A stretch of 64,000 bases of DNA, taken from contig NZ_CP060393.1 of NCBI RefSeq assembly GCF_014274685.1, positions 2,167,501 through 2,231,500 on the forward strand. The letters are read 5' to 3'. Positions within the stretch are counted from its first letter, which is position 1. Each line of letters opens with the position of its first letter. Source of the DNA: Edaphobacter sp. 4G125. Its GTDB lineage: Bacteria > Acidobacteriota > Terriglobia > Terriglobales > Acidobacteriaceae. The position numbers and the translations under genes are program-made. The notes below the pieces were generated by a model. The model made no database searches, had not been told where the DNA came from, and saw only the letters and a program-made list of their open reading frames with translations. Shown here piece after piece: positions 1 through 6,881 of this stretch.

Positions 1-22
1 TTAACAAGGCTGCGGCAGATGG

Positions 23-1255
23 TCAAAGAGTTTGTGCGTGAGTTCGGATATGTTGGGGTTGAAGGCCCATTCCGATAAAACGCGCAGTGAGGTATTTGAA
101 ACCGGGGATACGGGTAAGAATTCGCAGCGACAATGGGAGCTTCATCGGACCGGAGTCTCGCAGGGCGTGGTCGAGGATGCCGTGGGCGAAGATCTGGAAG
201 CGCTGAGTGTAATGCACTGCCTTCTGGCGATACAACTGGACCTGCTGAAGATCATGCTGCGTGAGGGAATTGGATTGCAGCGCCTCAGTGAGGATGTTTG
301 CAGTGGCGACGGCATCCTGCAGGGCGATGTTGATGCCGATGCCTCCGACGGGAGACATGGCGTGTGCGGCGTCTCCAATGCAAAGCAGGCCTGGTGATGA
401 CCACTGTGCCAGATGATTTACCTGGACGGTCAGGAGTTTGACCTTGTCCCAGGAGTCGATCTCAGCGACGCGGTCGCTAAGGAAAGGAACGACTCGTGCG
501 ATGCGTTGCTGGAAGGCATCGAGTCCTTGTTGCTGGATCTCCGCAAAGCCGTTTTTCGGGATCAGGAAAGCCACCTGGAAATAATCCAACCGATTGATGA
601 GCACCATGAATGTCCCGTAGTTCGCATAACCAAGTCCGTTTTCAGGGTCGGAGGAGTGACGGGAGAGGCGGAGCCAGAGGACATCAATAGGGACTCCTTC
701 TTCGACGAGGGGGAGGTGTGCTGCCTGCCGTGAGATGGCATGCCGTCCATCGCAGCCGATGGTGAGGGTCGCGGGAATCTCGGCTGAGCCATTGGGCGTG
801 TTTGCCAGAACACCGGTCGTAACGCCATCGTTCTTCATCAGGCCCGTTGCCTCCCAGCCCATGCGGAGGGTGAAGGTAGGAAACTTTGAGGCCTCGTCAG
901 AGAGGAAGTTGAGGAAGTCCCATTGAGGCATCAGGGCGACGAATTTTGCATGGGTGGGCAGGTGGGCGAGGTCAGCAATGGTAACGATCTCATCTCCGAT
1001 ACTGGCCGAGGCCTGAGTGATCCTGGAGTGGCGGATCTTCAACAGATCTTCCAGAAGACCGAGTTCGTACATCAACTCGAGCGTCGAGGGATGGATGGTG
1101 TCACCGCGGAAGTCGCGAAAGAAGTCCTGGTGCTTTTCGAGCACGGTGACTTGAATGCCGGAGCGGGCGAACAGGTAACCGAGCATGATGCCGGCAGGGC
1201 CTCCACCGACGATGCAGCAGGTGGTCTTCAGCGGATTGTTAGAGGCAGTTTCCAT
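23..1255 (-). CDS. FAD-dependent monooxygenase (class A flavoprotein family)
   Basis: Probable flavoprotein hydroxylase of the UbiH/p-hydroxybenzoate hydroxylase type, 410 residues. The N-terminal Rossmann motif is VGGGPAG, followed by the conserved RGDTIHP segment. A CDGRHAISR segment matches the DG motif, and GDAAHAMSPVGGIGIN is the FAD ribose-binding GD motif. I start at METASNN because a longer reading would run into the divergent phosphatase gene and the Rossmann fold begins only about 12 residues after this methionine. The substrate cannot be told from sequence. It is a single gene divergent from the HAD phosphatase. The family call is secure; the pathway is unknown. Confidence 0.88.
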   Translation of the reverse strand: METASNNPLKTTCCIVGGGPAGIMLGYLFARSGIQVTVLEKHQDFFRDFRGDTIHPSTLELMYELGLLEDLLKIRHSRITQASASIGDEIVTIADLAHLPTHAKFVALMPQWDFLNFLSDEASKFPTFTLRMGWEATGLMKNDGVTTGVLANTPNGSAEIPATLTIGCDGRHAISRQAAHLPLVEEGVPIDVLWLRLSRHSSDPENGLGYANYGTFMVLINRLDYFQVAFLIPKNGFAEIQQQGLDAFQQRIARVVPFLSDRVAEIDSWDKVKLLTVQVNHLAQWSSPGLLCIGDAAHAMSPVGGIGINIALQDAVATANILTEALQSNSLTQHDLQQVQLYRQKAVHYTQRFQIFAHGILDHALRDSGPMKLPLSLRILTRIPGFKYLTARFIGMGLQPQHIRTHAQTL

Positions 1256-1264
1256 GGCTCGATG

Positions 1265-1293
1265 AGGGTAACAACGGGCTTTTCCAGGGTCAA
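1265..1293 (-). promoter_or_regulatory. Possible sigma-70 promoter of the monooxygenase gene
   Basis: On the - strand TTGACC is followed after 17 bases by TACCCT. The expected transcription start would lie within a few bases of the ATG at 1255, so the message would have almost no leader. The -10 match is only moderate. Confidence 0.3.
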
Positions 1294-1323
1294 AGCATTT
1301 GGGCTCCACGGTAAGCTGGATAT

Positions 1324-2034
1324 ATGACAACTGCGGTGCCTCGTTTAATTGTGTTCGACCTGGACGGAACCCTGATCGACTCACGAAAGGATCTTTGTAA
1401 CTCGGTGAATGCGATGCTGGTCCACCTGGGAAAACGAGCTCTTCCCGAGGAAGTGATTGCCAGCTATATCGGCGATGGCGCCTCGATGCTAGTGAGGCGG
1501 GCGCTGGGCGATCCCGAGGGCGATGCGCATGATGAGGAGTATGTCATCGAGGCTGTGAACTACTTCCTCGAGTATTACCGGATCCACAAGCTGGACTTTA
1601 CTTACGTCTACCCAGGCGCGATGGAGGCCCTGGCGGCGATTCGGGCTGCTCGGCCTGAGGTACTGATGGCAGTGTTGACGAACAAACCGGTTAATCCCTC
1701 AAGAGCGATCTGTGATCACTTTGGAATTTCGTCGTATATGTTCCAGAACTACGGGGGCAACAGCTTTCATACCAAAAAGCCTGATCCGCATGGATTGAAG
1801 ACACTGATCGCTGAAGCTTCAGCGATTGCCGGATCAGCGATCACTGCAACCGAGACCCTGATGATCGGGGACACGGATGTCGATGTTCTAACAGCGAGAG
1901 CCGTCGGCGCGGTTTCGGTAGGGTGCAGCTTTGGGCTGGCTCCAGAACGATTGGCAGCGGCTAAACCGGATTTTATGGCGAGCTCTGCGATGGCGTGGCT
2001 GGAGGCCGCCGGGGTCCCCCTCCCCCTATCTTAA
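1324..2034 (+). CDS. gph: HAD-superfamily phosphatase, phosphoglycolate phosphatase-like
   Basis: HAD hydrolase, 236 residues, close to the usual Gph size. Motif I is FDLDGTLIDS at residues 11-20, with nucleophile and acid/base aspartates. Motif II is VLTNKP (Thr near residue 119), the motif III lysine lies in HTKKPDP, and motif IV is MIGDTDVDV. The helical cap inserted after motif I is the C1 type found in Gph and beta-phosphoglucomutase relatives. It probably dephosphorylates 2-phosphoglycolate, but substrate assignment inside this family from sequence is unreliable. The start codon ATG at 1324 follows a weak CTGGA ribosome-binding site. It is divergent from the monooxygenase and is followed by a strong hairpin terminator. 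Confidence 0.82.
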   Translation: MTTAVPRLIVFDLDGTLIDSRKDLCNSVNAMLVHLGKRALPEEVIASYIGDGASMLVRRALGDPEGDAHDEEYVIEAVNYFLEYYRIHKLDFTYVYPGAMEALAAIRAARPEVLMAVLTNKPVNPSRAICDHFGISSYMFQNYGGNSFHTKKPDPHGLKTLIAEASAIAGSAITATETLMIGDTDVDVLTARAVGAVSVGCSFGLAPERLAAAKPDFMASSAMAWLEAAGVPLPLS

Positions 2035-2106
2035 TCGTGCAAAGTATTCGAAATATGTGGTTTAACCTCGTACCTCCTTGTACCTCACCCAAAGTTCTAA
2101 AAAGAA

Positions 2107-2138
2107 AAAGTGCCTCGAAGATCGAGGCACTTTATTTT
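2107..2138 (+). terminator. Rho-independent terminator, probably bidirectional
   Basis: A 12-bp perfect stem (2107-2118 with 2122-2133) with an AGA loop is followed by TATTTT. The A-rich stretch before the stem gives a T-tract on the other strand. It ends the HAD phosphatase transcript. Confidence 0.85.
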
Positions 2139-2237
2139 CAGACTAATTCAATTATAGAGGTTGGAAATGGTCGAATTTGCAGTGTGGATGTGGTTTGGTT
2201 TGAGTGAGTTGAGGGGTTTTGGGGCTTGACAGAGTTA

Positions 2238-2263
2238 ACCCCAGCGGCTGAAGCCGCTGGGGT
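2238..2263. repeat. REP-like palindrome with CGGCTGAAGCCG core
   Basis: Two perfect 12-base arms surround a GA dinucleotide; the centre reads CGGCTGAAGCCG. The same centre occurs in the hairpin at 56869-56886, between flgK and flgL, which suggests a genome-wide extragenic palindrome. Confidence 0.6.
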
Positions 2264-2350
2264 GATGTGCTTTTCGCGGCAGAGATGCCCTTAACAAGGC
2301 GGTTCGCGTTATCGGGCGTTGCCTGGTACTCCGTGGATGCGAACAAACGC

Positions 2351-2387
2351 AGATCCTTCGACTCGCTCTGCTCGCTCAGGATGACAC
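2351..2387 (-). repeat. Dispersed GTCAT-type intergenic repeat, copy 1
   Basis: Read on the - strand it starts GTGTCATCCTGAGCGAGCAG and continues into GAGTCGAAGGATC. It has the same plan as the copies at 4995-5033, 58958-59013, 59835-59900 and 59929-59980: GTCAT, then GAGCGAAG-like, then GAGTCGA-like. Confidence 0.55.
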
Positions 2388-2481
2388 TTTTCCTCTCTAT
2401 CCAGGAATAAAACCTTACATGGCTGTTCTTAGAATCGACGCGATCCTGTTCCTTCGCGCCGAAGGCGCTATCCGCGAAGGA

Positions 2482-3333
2482 CTAACGGATGGTGATGTCT
2501 CCAGAGCCGGTGTTGGCGCGGATGGTAGGCCCGCCGCCGTTGACCGAGCCGCTGATGTGGTGGCGATTGAGGCTACCCTGCATGGTGATAGGCTGTGCAA
2601 CGCTGACGCTTCCGGAGCCAGTGTCGGCCGAGAGATTAAAATGAGCTCCATTGCCGAGGGCAAGCTGGACGTTTCCAGAGCCGGTTGAAATCTTCCAGTC
2701 GGAGGTAGGCTGGCCGTCGATCTCGATATTTCCGGATCCGGTAGAGGATTTGAGCGCACCCGAGAGGCCACGGAGAACGATGTTTCCAGAGCCAGTCTCG
2801 GCACGGACATCACCAGGGGAAGTCTGTTGAAAGTCGATATCACCCGAACCGGTGCCAAGTGTGGATTGGCCGGCGATTCCTCGGGCGCGAATGTTTCCGG
2901 AGCCTGTCTGAGCTTTGAGAGTAGCACCGACATTCTGGATCTCCATATCGCCAGAGCCAGTGGTGGCGGCGATGTTGGTGGAACGAGGAAGGGAGATGTC
3001 GTAATCGATGGAGATGTTGCGGAAGAGGTCGTTGGAGTGCCGCTCGCCAATGGTGATGTCATTTCCGTTCTGAACGATGGGCGGGTTATCGACAATCTGC
3101 CGGACACGTGATTCAGCATCCGAGCCAAACCATCCGGAGTTGGAGTGGACGTGGCCGATAATGTGGACCTGCGTGTCGGAGCCGGGCTTGATGTGGATGT
3201 TGCCGGAGCCCGTGGCAACCGAGACGTTCGGGGAATTACTGACGTTCAGTGTCCGTTCAAAATTGCCTTCGGCGGCGTAGGCGGCGGTAGCGGCGATGAG
3301 GATTGTTGTTGCAAAGAGATGGCGGACGTTCAT
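2482..3333 (-). CDS. Secreted DUF4097/GIN-domain beta-repeat protein
   Basis: Secreted protein of 283 residues with a signal peptide (residues 1-20, ending AAYA). The rest is a run of about 20-25-residue beta-strand units, each carrying TGSGN or TGSGD. I count nine such motifs (for example ATGSGNI, TTGSGDM, QTGSGNI, NTGSGDI), the hallmark of the DUF4097/GIN adhesin-like beta-solenoid family. Residues GSDAESRVRQIVDNPPIV near 72-90 form the non-repeat insert typical of acidobacterial members. Function is unknown; family members are thought to sit in the periplasm or on the surface. It is a single gene, 0.2 kb downstream of the efflux adaptor on the same strand. Confidence 0.82.
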   Translation of the reverse strand: MNVRHLFATTILIAATAAYAAEGNFERTLNVSNSPNVSVATGSGNIHIKPGSDTQVHIIGHVHSNSGWFGSDAESRVRQIVDNPPIVQNGNDITIGERHSNDLFRNISIDYDISLPRSTNIAATTGSGDMEIQNVGATLKAQTGSGNIRARGIAGQSTLGTGSGDIDFQQTSPGDVRAETGSGNIVLRGLSGALKSSTGSGNIEIDGQPTSDWKISTGSGNVQLALGNGAHFNLSADTGSGSVSVAQPITMQGSLNRHHISGSVNGGGPTIRANTGSGDITIR

Positions 3334-3530
3334 GGATGGCCTCCGTTACGGGAGAGGTTACGCGGAAGGAGAAGGATTGGTTCCATGATTTTTAATTCCC
3401 TCACGCTTTTGTGCTGTACGCGATGTGTGTCCGTGTCGTGAGACACACGGCACCTGGCAAATGGGTATTCCTCGACTTCATGTTTCCGCGCTTCACGAGG
3501 AATGGCCCGCCAAATGAGACGTGCCGTTCG

Positions 3531-4739
3531 CTATTGCTGGAGGATAACGGTGTCGCCGGCGTTGAGTCCGGAGAGAATTTCGGTTCGGGTGCCATTGGAG
3601 ATACCCGGCTTGATCGCGACTTTGCGACGACCGTTTTTCATCTTTGAGTCCGGCACTTCGACGGATGCGTTGCGGTCCTTGTCATAGACAACAGCCTGTT
3701 CGGGGACGGTCAGAACGCCCTTATGTTCGTCGAGGAGGATCTCGGCGTTGGCAGTCATATTGGCCTTGAGCTCGCCACCGGGATTATCGATGGAGACTCG
3801 GACCTCGAAGGTCGTGACGTTGTCTTTTTCGACGCCGAGGGGAGCGATCTTGGTGACCTTACCGAGGAAGGTTTTGTCTTTGAAGGACTCGACCTTGATG
3901 CGCGCGGGCTGGCCCATGTAGACCTTGCCGATGTCGGACTCGTCGACTTTGCCCTGGACATAGACCTGGTTGGTGTCCCCAACGGTCATGACAAGGGTTG
4001 CAGTGGAGCCCATGACAAGGATGGAGCTGACGGCATCGCCAAGTTCGACGTCGCGGGAGAGCACGACTCCATCCATGGGGGAGACGATAGTGGTGTAGCT
4101 GAGCTGTTCCTCGAGTTGCTTGAGAGAGGCTTGCGACTGTTTGACCTGAGCTTCGGCCTGGTGAAGTTTAGAAGTGTCGACTGCAATCTGGGCGACAGCT
4201 TTATCGCGCATATTGGCTGCAGCAAGATATTTTTGCTGAGCGTCATCGAGGGCCTGCTGAGAAACGACGCCATCTTTGGACATCTCCAGGGCTCGCTCGT
4301 AGGTGTGCTTGAAGTTGGGAAGGTCGGGGGCTTCGGCATTGACTTTGTCGTACTCAATGGCTGCCTGGGCGGCGCGAGCGTTGGATTCGGCAGCGATAAG
4401 CTGGGCCTTCTGTGCGTTGACCTGAGCCAGGATCTCGACCTCATCGAGTTGGGCGAGATCCTGGCCTTGTTTTACGTGCTGGTTGATGTCGACGTAGAGC
4501 TTGGTGACGATACCGGATGCCTTGGATTTGACCGAGACCTTGGTGATGGGTTGGACTTTTCCGGTTGCAACGACGGAGCGGGCGATATCCCCTTTTTCGA
4601 CCTTGGCGAGCTGTGAGGGTTCGAGCTTAGCGCTATTTCCGCGAGCCGCGACCGCCACGCCGAGAATGACGGCGACTACCAGACCCGCCAAACCGGTCCA
4701 GAGCCAGATTTTGCGCTTTTGCTTTCGTTGTGTAGCCAA
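3531..4739 (-). CDS. RND/MacA-type periplasmic efflux adaptor (membrane fusion protein)
   Basis: Membrane-fusion protein of 402 residues. A short basic N-terminus (QRKQKRK) precedes one transmembrane anchor (about residues 10-32). Then come a first lipoyl half (VSVKSKASGIV), a long alpha-hairpin coiled coil (about 110-235), the second lipoyl half (SPMDGVVLSRDVELGD), a beta-barrel with GQPARIKVESF, and a membrane-proximal domain ending in GLNAGDTVILQQ. I choose a TTG start because GGGAG lies 8 bases upstream and the longer reading would overlap lexA. It resembles MacA, but no MacB ATPase or RND pump adjoins it here; a TolC-like gene lies 30 kb away. Confidence 0.85.
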   Translation of the reverse strand: MATQRKQKRKIWLWTGLAGLVVAVILGVAVAARGNSAKLEPSQLAKVEKGDIARSVVATGKVQPITKVSVKSKASGIVTKLYVDINQHVKQGQDLAQLDEVEILAQVNAQKAQLIAAESNARAAQAAIEYDKVNAEAPDLPNFKHTYERALEMSKDGVVSQQALDDAQQKYLAAANMRDKAVAQIAVDTSKLHQAEAQVKQSQASLKQLEEQLSYTTIVSPMDGVVLSRDVELGDAVSSILVMGSTATLVMTVGDTNQVYVQGKVDESDIGKVYMGQPARIKVESFKDKTFLGKVTKIAPLGVEKDNVTTFEVRVSIDNPGGELKANMTANAEILLDEHKGVLTVPEQAVVYDKDRNASVEVPDSKMKNGRRKVAIKPGISNGTRTEILSGLNAGDTVILQQ

Positions 4740-5055
4740 GGTCAATGCTCCCGGTGTTTCCAGTGATAGTCCTGCTCGGAGGTAAGTTACGCACGGAGTC
4801 ACGATCCGGTTCCGTGAGTTGAGGAAAAGTTCTGGGTCAGCTTGCCCTTTTAGACGTATGGAGTTACCGGCCGGGAGAGAAAAGATACGGACAGATGGTA
4901 AATAAACGAATGCATGGAAGACAAAAAATGGGTCATGAAAATTGGAGGTTTTTACGAAAGTTCGGGGCAGGGGTGAGAAGCAAAAGCAAATGTGGGAATT
5001 TCTCCACTTAGCTGCTGCATAGCTCAGAATGACTGGGGGAGGAGATGCGATTTCG
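4740..5055. other. Intergenic stretch between lexA and efflux adaptor
   Basis: A 316-base gap on the - strand between lexA and the adaptor gene. It contains one dispersed repeat (4995-5033) and otherwise nothing I can assign; a promoter for the adaptor gene is expected here. Confidence 0.6.
4995..5033 (-). repeat. Dispersed GTCAT-type intergenic repeat, copy 2
   Basis: On the - strand it begins GTCATTCTGAGCTATGCAGC and ends with GTGGAGAAATTCC, the same layout as the copies near 59 kb. Confidence 0.55.
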
Positions 5056-5661
5056 TCAGGCGTATTTGCGCAGGACGCCGAGGACCTTGCCCTGAATACT
5101 GACGCTGGCGGCGGGAGCAAAGATGGGGGCCATCTCGGTGTTGGAAGGTTGCAGACGGATCATGCTGCCTTCATGGTAGAAGCGCTTTAAGGTGGCGTCA
5201 GTGCCATCAACCAAAGCGACAACGATCTCGCCTTCGCGGGCGGTACGGGTTCGCTCGACCAGAACGTAGTCGCCGGAGACGATGTGCTCGTCACGCATGG
5301 AGTCGCCGCGGACTTCGAGAGCGAAGACCTCACGGTTGCCGATGATGTCGCCCAGGGAGATGCTCTCCGCAGTTTCAATGGCCTCAACGGGGCGGCCAGC
5401 GGCGATGCGTCCGAGGAGCGGAAGGCGATCGGCCGCTCGTCTGCTGCTGCGCGGTGGCAGGACATCGATGGAACGGCTGCGATTATGGGCGCGTTGCAGC
5501 AGTCCTTTATTTTGCAGGTTGGTCACGTGTTTATGAACTGTGGCCAAAGAACTAAGGCCGAGGCCGGAGGCGATCTCTTCGTAAGAGGGGGAGTATCCAT
5601 TCCTTTGCGTGAAGGAGGAGAGAAAGTCGAGAACCTCTTTTTGTCGCCGTGTGATAGCCAT
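5056..5661 (-). CDS. lexA: LexA, SOS-response repressor and autoprotease
   Basis: LexA of 201 residues, normal length. The N-terminal winged helix-turn-helix (residues 1-65) contains RRQKEVLDFL and the recognition helix LATVHKHVTNL. The self-cleavage site Ala88-Gly89 is in RIAAGRP. The catalytic serine is Ser121 (VRGDSMRD) and the lysine Lys159 (DATLKRF), so RecA-stimulated autocleavage should be intact. It represses DNA-damage genes and probably itself. The gene is divergent from the response-regulator operon; the shared 226-base gap carries its promoter. There is no Shine-Dalgarno sequence before the ATG, consistent with a leaderless message. Confidence 0.95.
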   Translation of the reverse strand: MAITRRQKEVLDFLSSFTQRNGYSPSYEEIASGLGLSSLATVHKHVTNLQNKGLLQRAHNRSRSIDVLPPRSSRRAADRLPLLGRIAAGRPVEAIETAESISLGDIIGNREVFALEVRGDSMRDEHIVSGDYVLVERTRTAREGEIVVALVDGTDATLKRFYHEGSMIRLQPSNTEMAPIFAPAASVSIQGKVLGVLRKYA

Positions 5662-5667
5662 GCCGGA

Positions 5668-5695
5668 ATTGTAGCGAATAAAAAGCGAATTGCAA
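5668..5695 (-). promoter_or_regulatory. lexA promoter (-35 TTGCAA, -10 TACAAT)
   Basis: On the - strand TTGCAA (5690-5695) and TACAAT (5668-5673) are separated by 16 bases. The -10 box ends 6 bases before the lexA ATG, so transcription should begin at or next to the start codon. The spacer holds two direct ATTCGC copies (GCGAAT on the + strand at 5674 and 5685), a possible repressor site. Confidence 0.5.
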
Positions 5696-5887
5696 GCTAC
5701 TTTCTTGATGCGGGCTGGCAGAGAGGTGTTTTAACAATTTTCCCGTTTTGAAAATCAAGATGCAAAAACATGCACATGAGACTTGAAAGCCTCGGGGAGA
5801 TACACCAAGGTAATAAAACACCGCAGGTGATCAAAGGCGAACGGCGAAGGTTTTCAGCCGGGGACTGGTCTGCGAAGGAGAACAGAG

Positions 5888-6646
5888 ATGCGGGTTTTGA
5901 TTGTGGATGATGATGCTGCCTTGGGGTTATTTCTGCAGAAAGGACTGAAGCTGGAAGGGCACGAGGTGGAGTGGGTGGGAGATGGTCAGGCTGGACTGGA
6001 GCAGATGCGCGAGTGTCGTCCGGACCTGGTGGTGCTGGACCTGAGTCTTCCGAAGCGGGATGGGATGGAGGTGCTGGAGGAAATGCAGGGGAGGCTCGAC
6101 GGCACAGCTGTGTTAGTGCTGACGGGGCGAAGCATGGTGGAGGAGCGAGTGAAGTGTTTGAACCTTGGAGCGGATGACTGCTTGCTGAAACCCTTCAGCT
6201 TTCATGAACTGACGGCTCGGTGTCGAGCGCTGTTGAGGAGAAAGGAACGGTTTGCCGATCCGGTGGTCCGCTGTGGAGAGGTCGAAGTAAACCGTATGGA
6301 ACGCCGGGTGATACGAAATGGCGTTGCGGTGGAGCTTACCGGGAAGGAGTTCAGTCTTCTTGAGTATCTGGTTCAGCGCCAGGGTCGTTGTTGCAGCCGA
6401 GCTGAGCTGTTGGAACGGGTTTGGCAGATGTCTCCGGATGCGGGGACGAATGTGGTGGATGTGTATGTGAATTATCTGCGTAAGAAGCTGAACGCCGCCG
6501 CGGGTTTGCGAGAAGGCGGTATCGACTCTGTGATCGAGACGGTTCGCGGAGAGGGATATCGCATATGCGCCAATCCCATGACGGAGAAGAAGCAGATGGC
6601 AAGGGCAGAAGTTTTGATGATGGGTGCAGCCTGGGCGGGGGCGTAA
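5888..6646 (+). CDS. OmpR/PhoB-type two-component response regulator
   Basis: Response regulator of 252 residues. The receiver domain (1-118) has the acidic triad VDDD at 7-9, phosphoacceptor Asp51 (VVLDLSLP), Thr79 and Lys101 (LLKPF), so it should be phosphorylatable. The C-terminal winged helix (about 125-225) has the EFSLLEYLV and GTNVVDVYVNYLRKKL segments of OmpR-type DNA binders. A tail of about 20 residues follows the usual domain end. It is first in an operon with a kinase-dimerisation-only protein (7-base gap) and a sigma-54 activator, just upstream of the flagellar cluster. No cognate full-length histidine kinase is in the window. Confidence 0.92.
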   Translation: MRVLIVDDDAALGLFLQKGLKLEGHEVEWVGDGQAGLEQMRECRPDLVVLDLSLPKRDGMEVLEEMQGRLDGTAVLVLTGRSMVEERVKCLNLGADDCLLKPFSFHELTARCRALLRRKERFADPVVRCGEVEVNRMERRVIRNGVAVELTGKEFSLLEYLVQRQGRCCSRAELLERVWQMSPDAGTNVVDVYVNYLRKKLNAAAGLREGGIDSVIETVRGEGYRICANPMTEKKQMARAEVLMMGAAWAGA

Positions 6647-6653
6647 GGAAGAG

Positions 6654-6881
6654 ATGCTTGCAGAGAAGATGCTGGAAGAGATGGATGATTTGCTTCATGC
6701 GCTGTGTCAGCCGTTGACTGTGTTGCAATGCAGGCTGGCGCTGGGAGAGTTGAGTGGCGAGCCTTCCGCGATGCGGGCTGCGATTGGAGCGGCCCTAGGA
6801 GAGTGTGTCCGGTTGAATGAGAGGGTGGGAGCGATGCGAGAGGTGTTGCAGGCCGCAGAAAGGCATGGGGGCCAAGGATGA
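6654..6881 (+). CDS. Stand-alone histidine-kinase dimerisation (DHp-like) protein
   Basis: Small protein of 75 residues. Residues 11-30 (DDLLHALCQPLTVLQ) match the H-box of HisKA helices of the HELNQPLT type, with His15 at the phosphoacceptor position. Residues 45-70 (IGAALGECVRLNERVGAM) fit the second helix of the dimerisation hairpin. There is no sensor domain before it and no ATP-binding domain after it. The ATG has a GGAAGAG ribosome-binding site, and the stop overlaps the next start (ATGA), so it is translated within the operon. It could be a phosphotransfer protein or an antagonist that docks to the neighbouring receiver. Assignment rests on the motif only. Confidence 0.6.
   Translation: MLAEKMLEEMDDLLHALCQPLTVLQCRLALGELSGEPSAMRAAIGAALGECVRLNERVGAMREVLQAAERHGGQG

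Larger units (their letters stand above)
2035..2481. other. Gene-free stretch with terminator and repeats
   Basis: This 447-base gap between two converging genes has no convincing gene. It holds the terminator at 2107-2138, a REP-like perfect hairpin at 2238-2263 and a copy of the dispersed GTCAT-type repeat at 2351-2387. Confidence 0.7.

Noticed and set aside
1-22. TTAA at the very edge as the stop codon of a further - strand gene
   Set aside because: Too short to judge.
3723-4616. Long open frame (297 codons) on the + strand opposite the efflux adaptor
   Set aside because: It has no domain, an acidic, repetitive composition that mirrors the coiled coil of the opposite gene, and no ribosome-binding site. 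The adaptor frame is clearly the real one.
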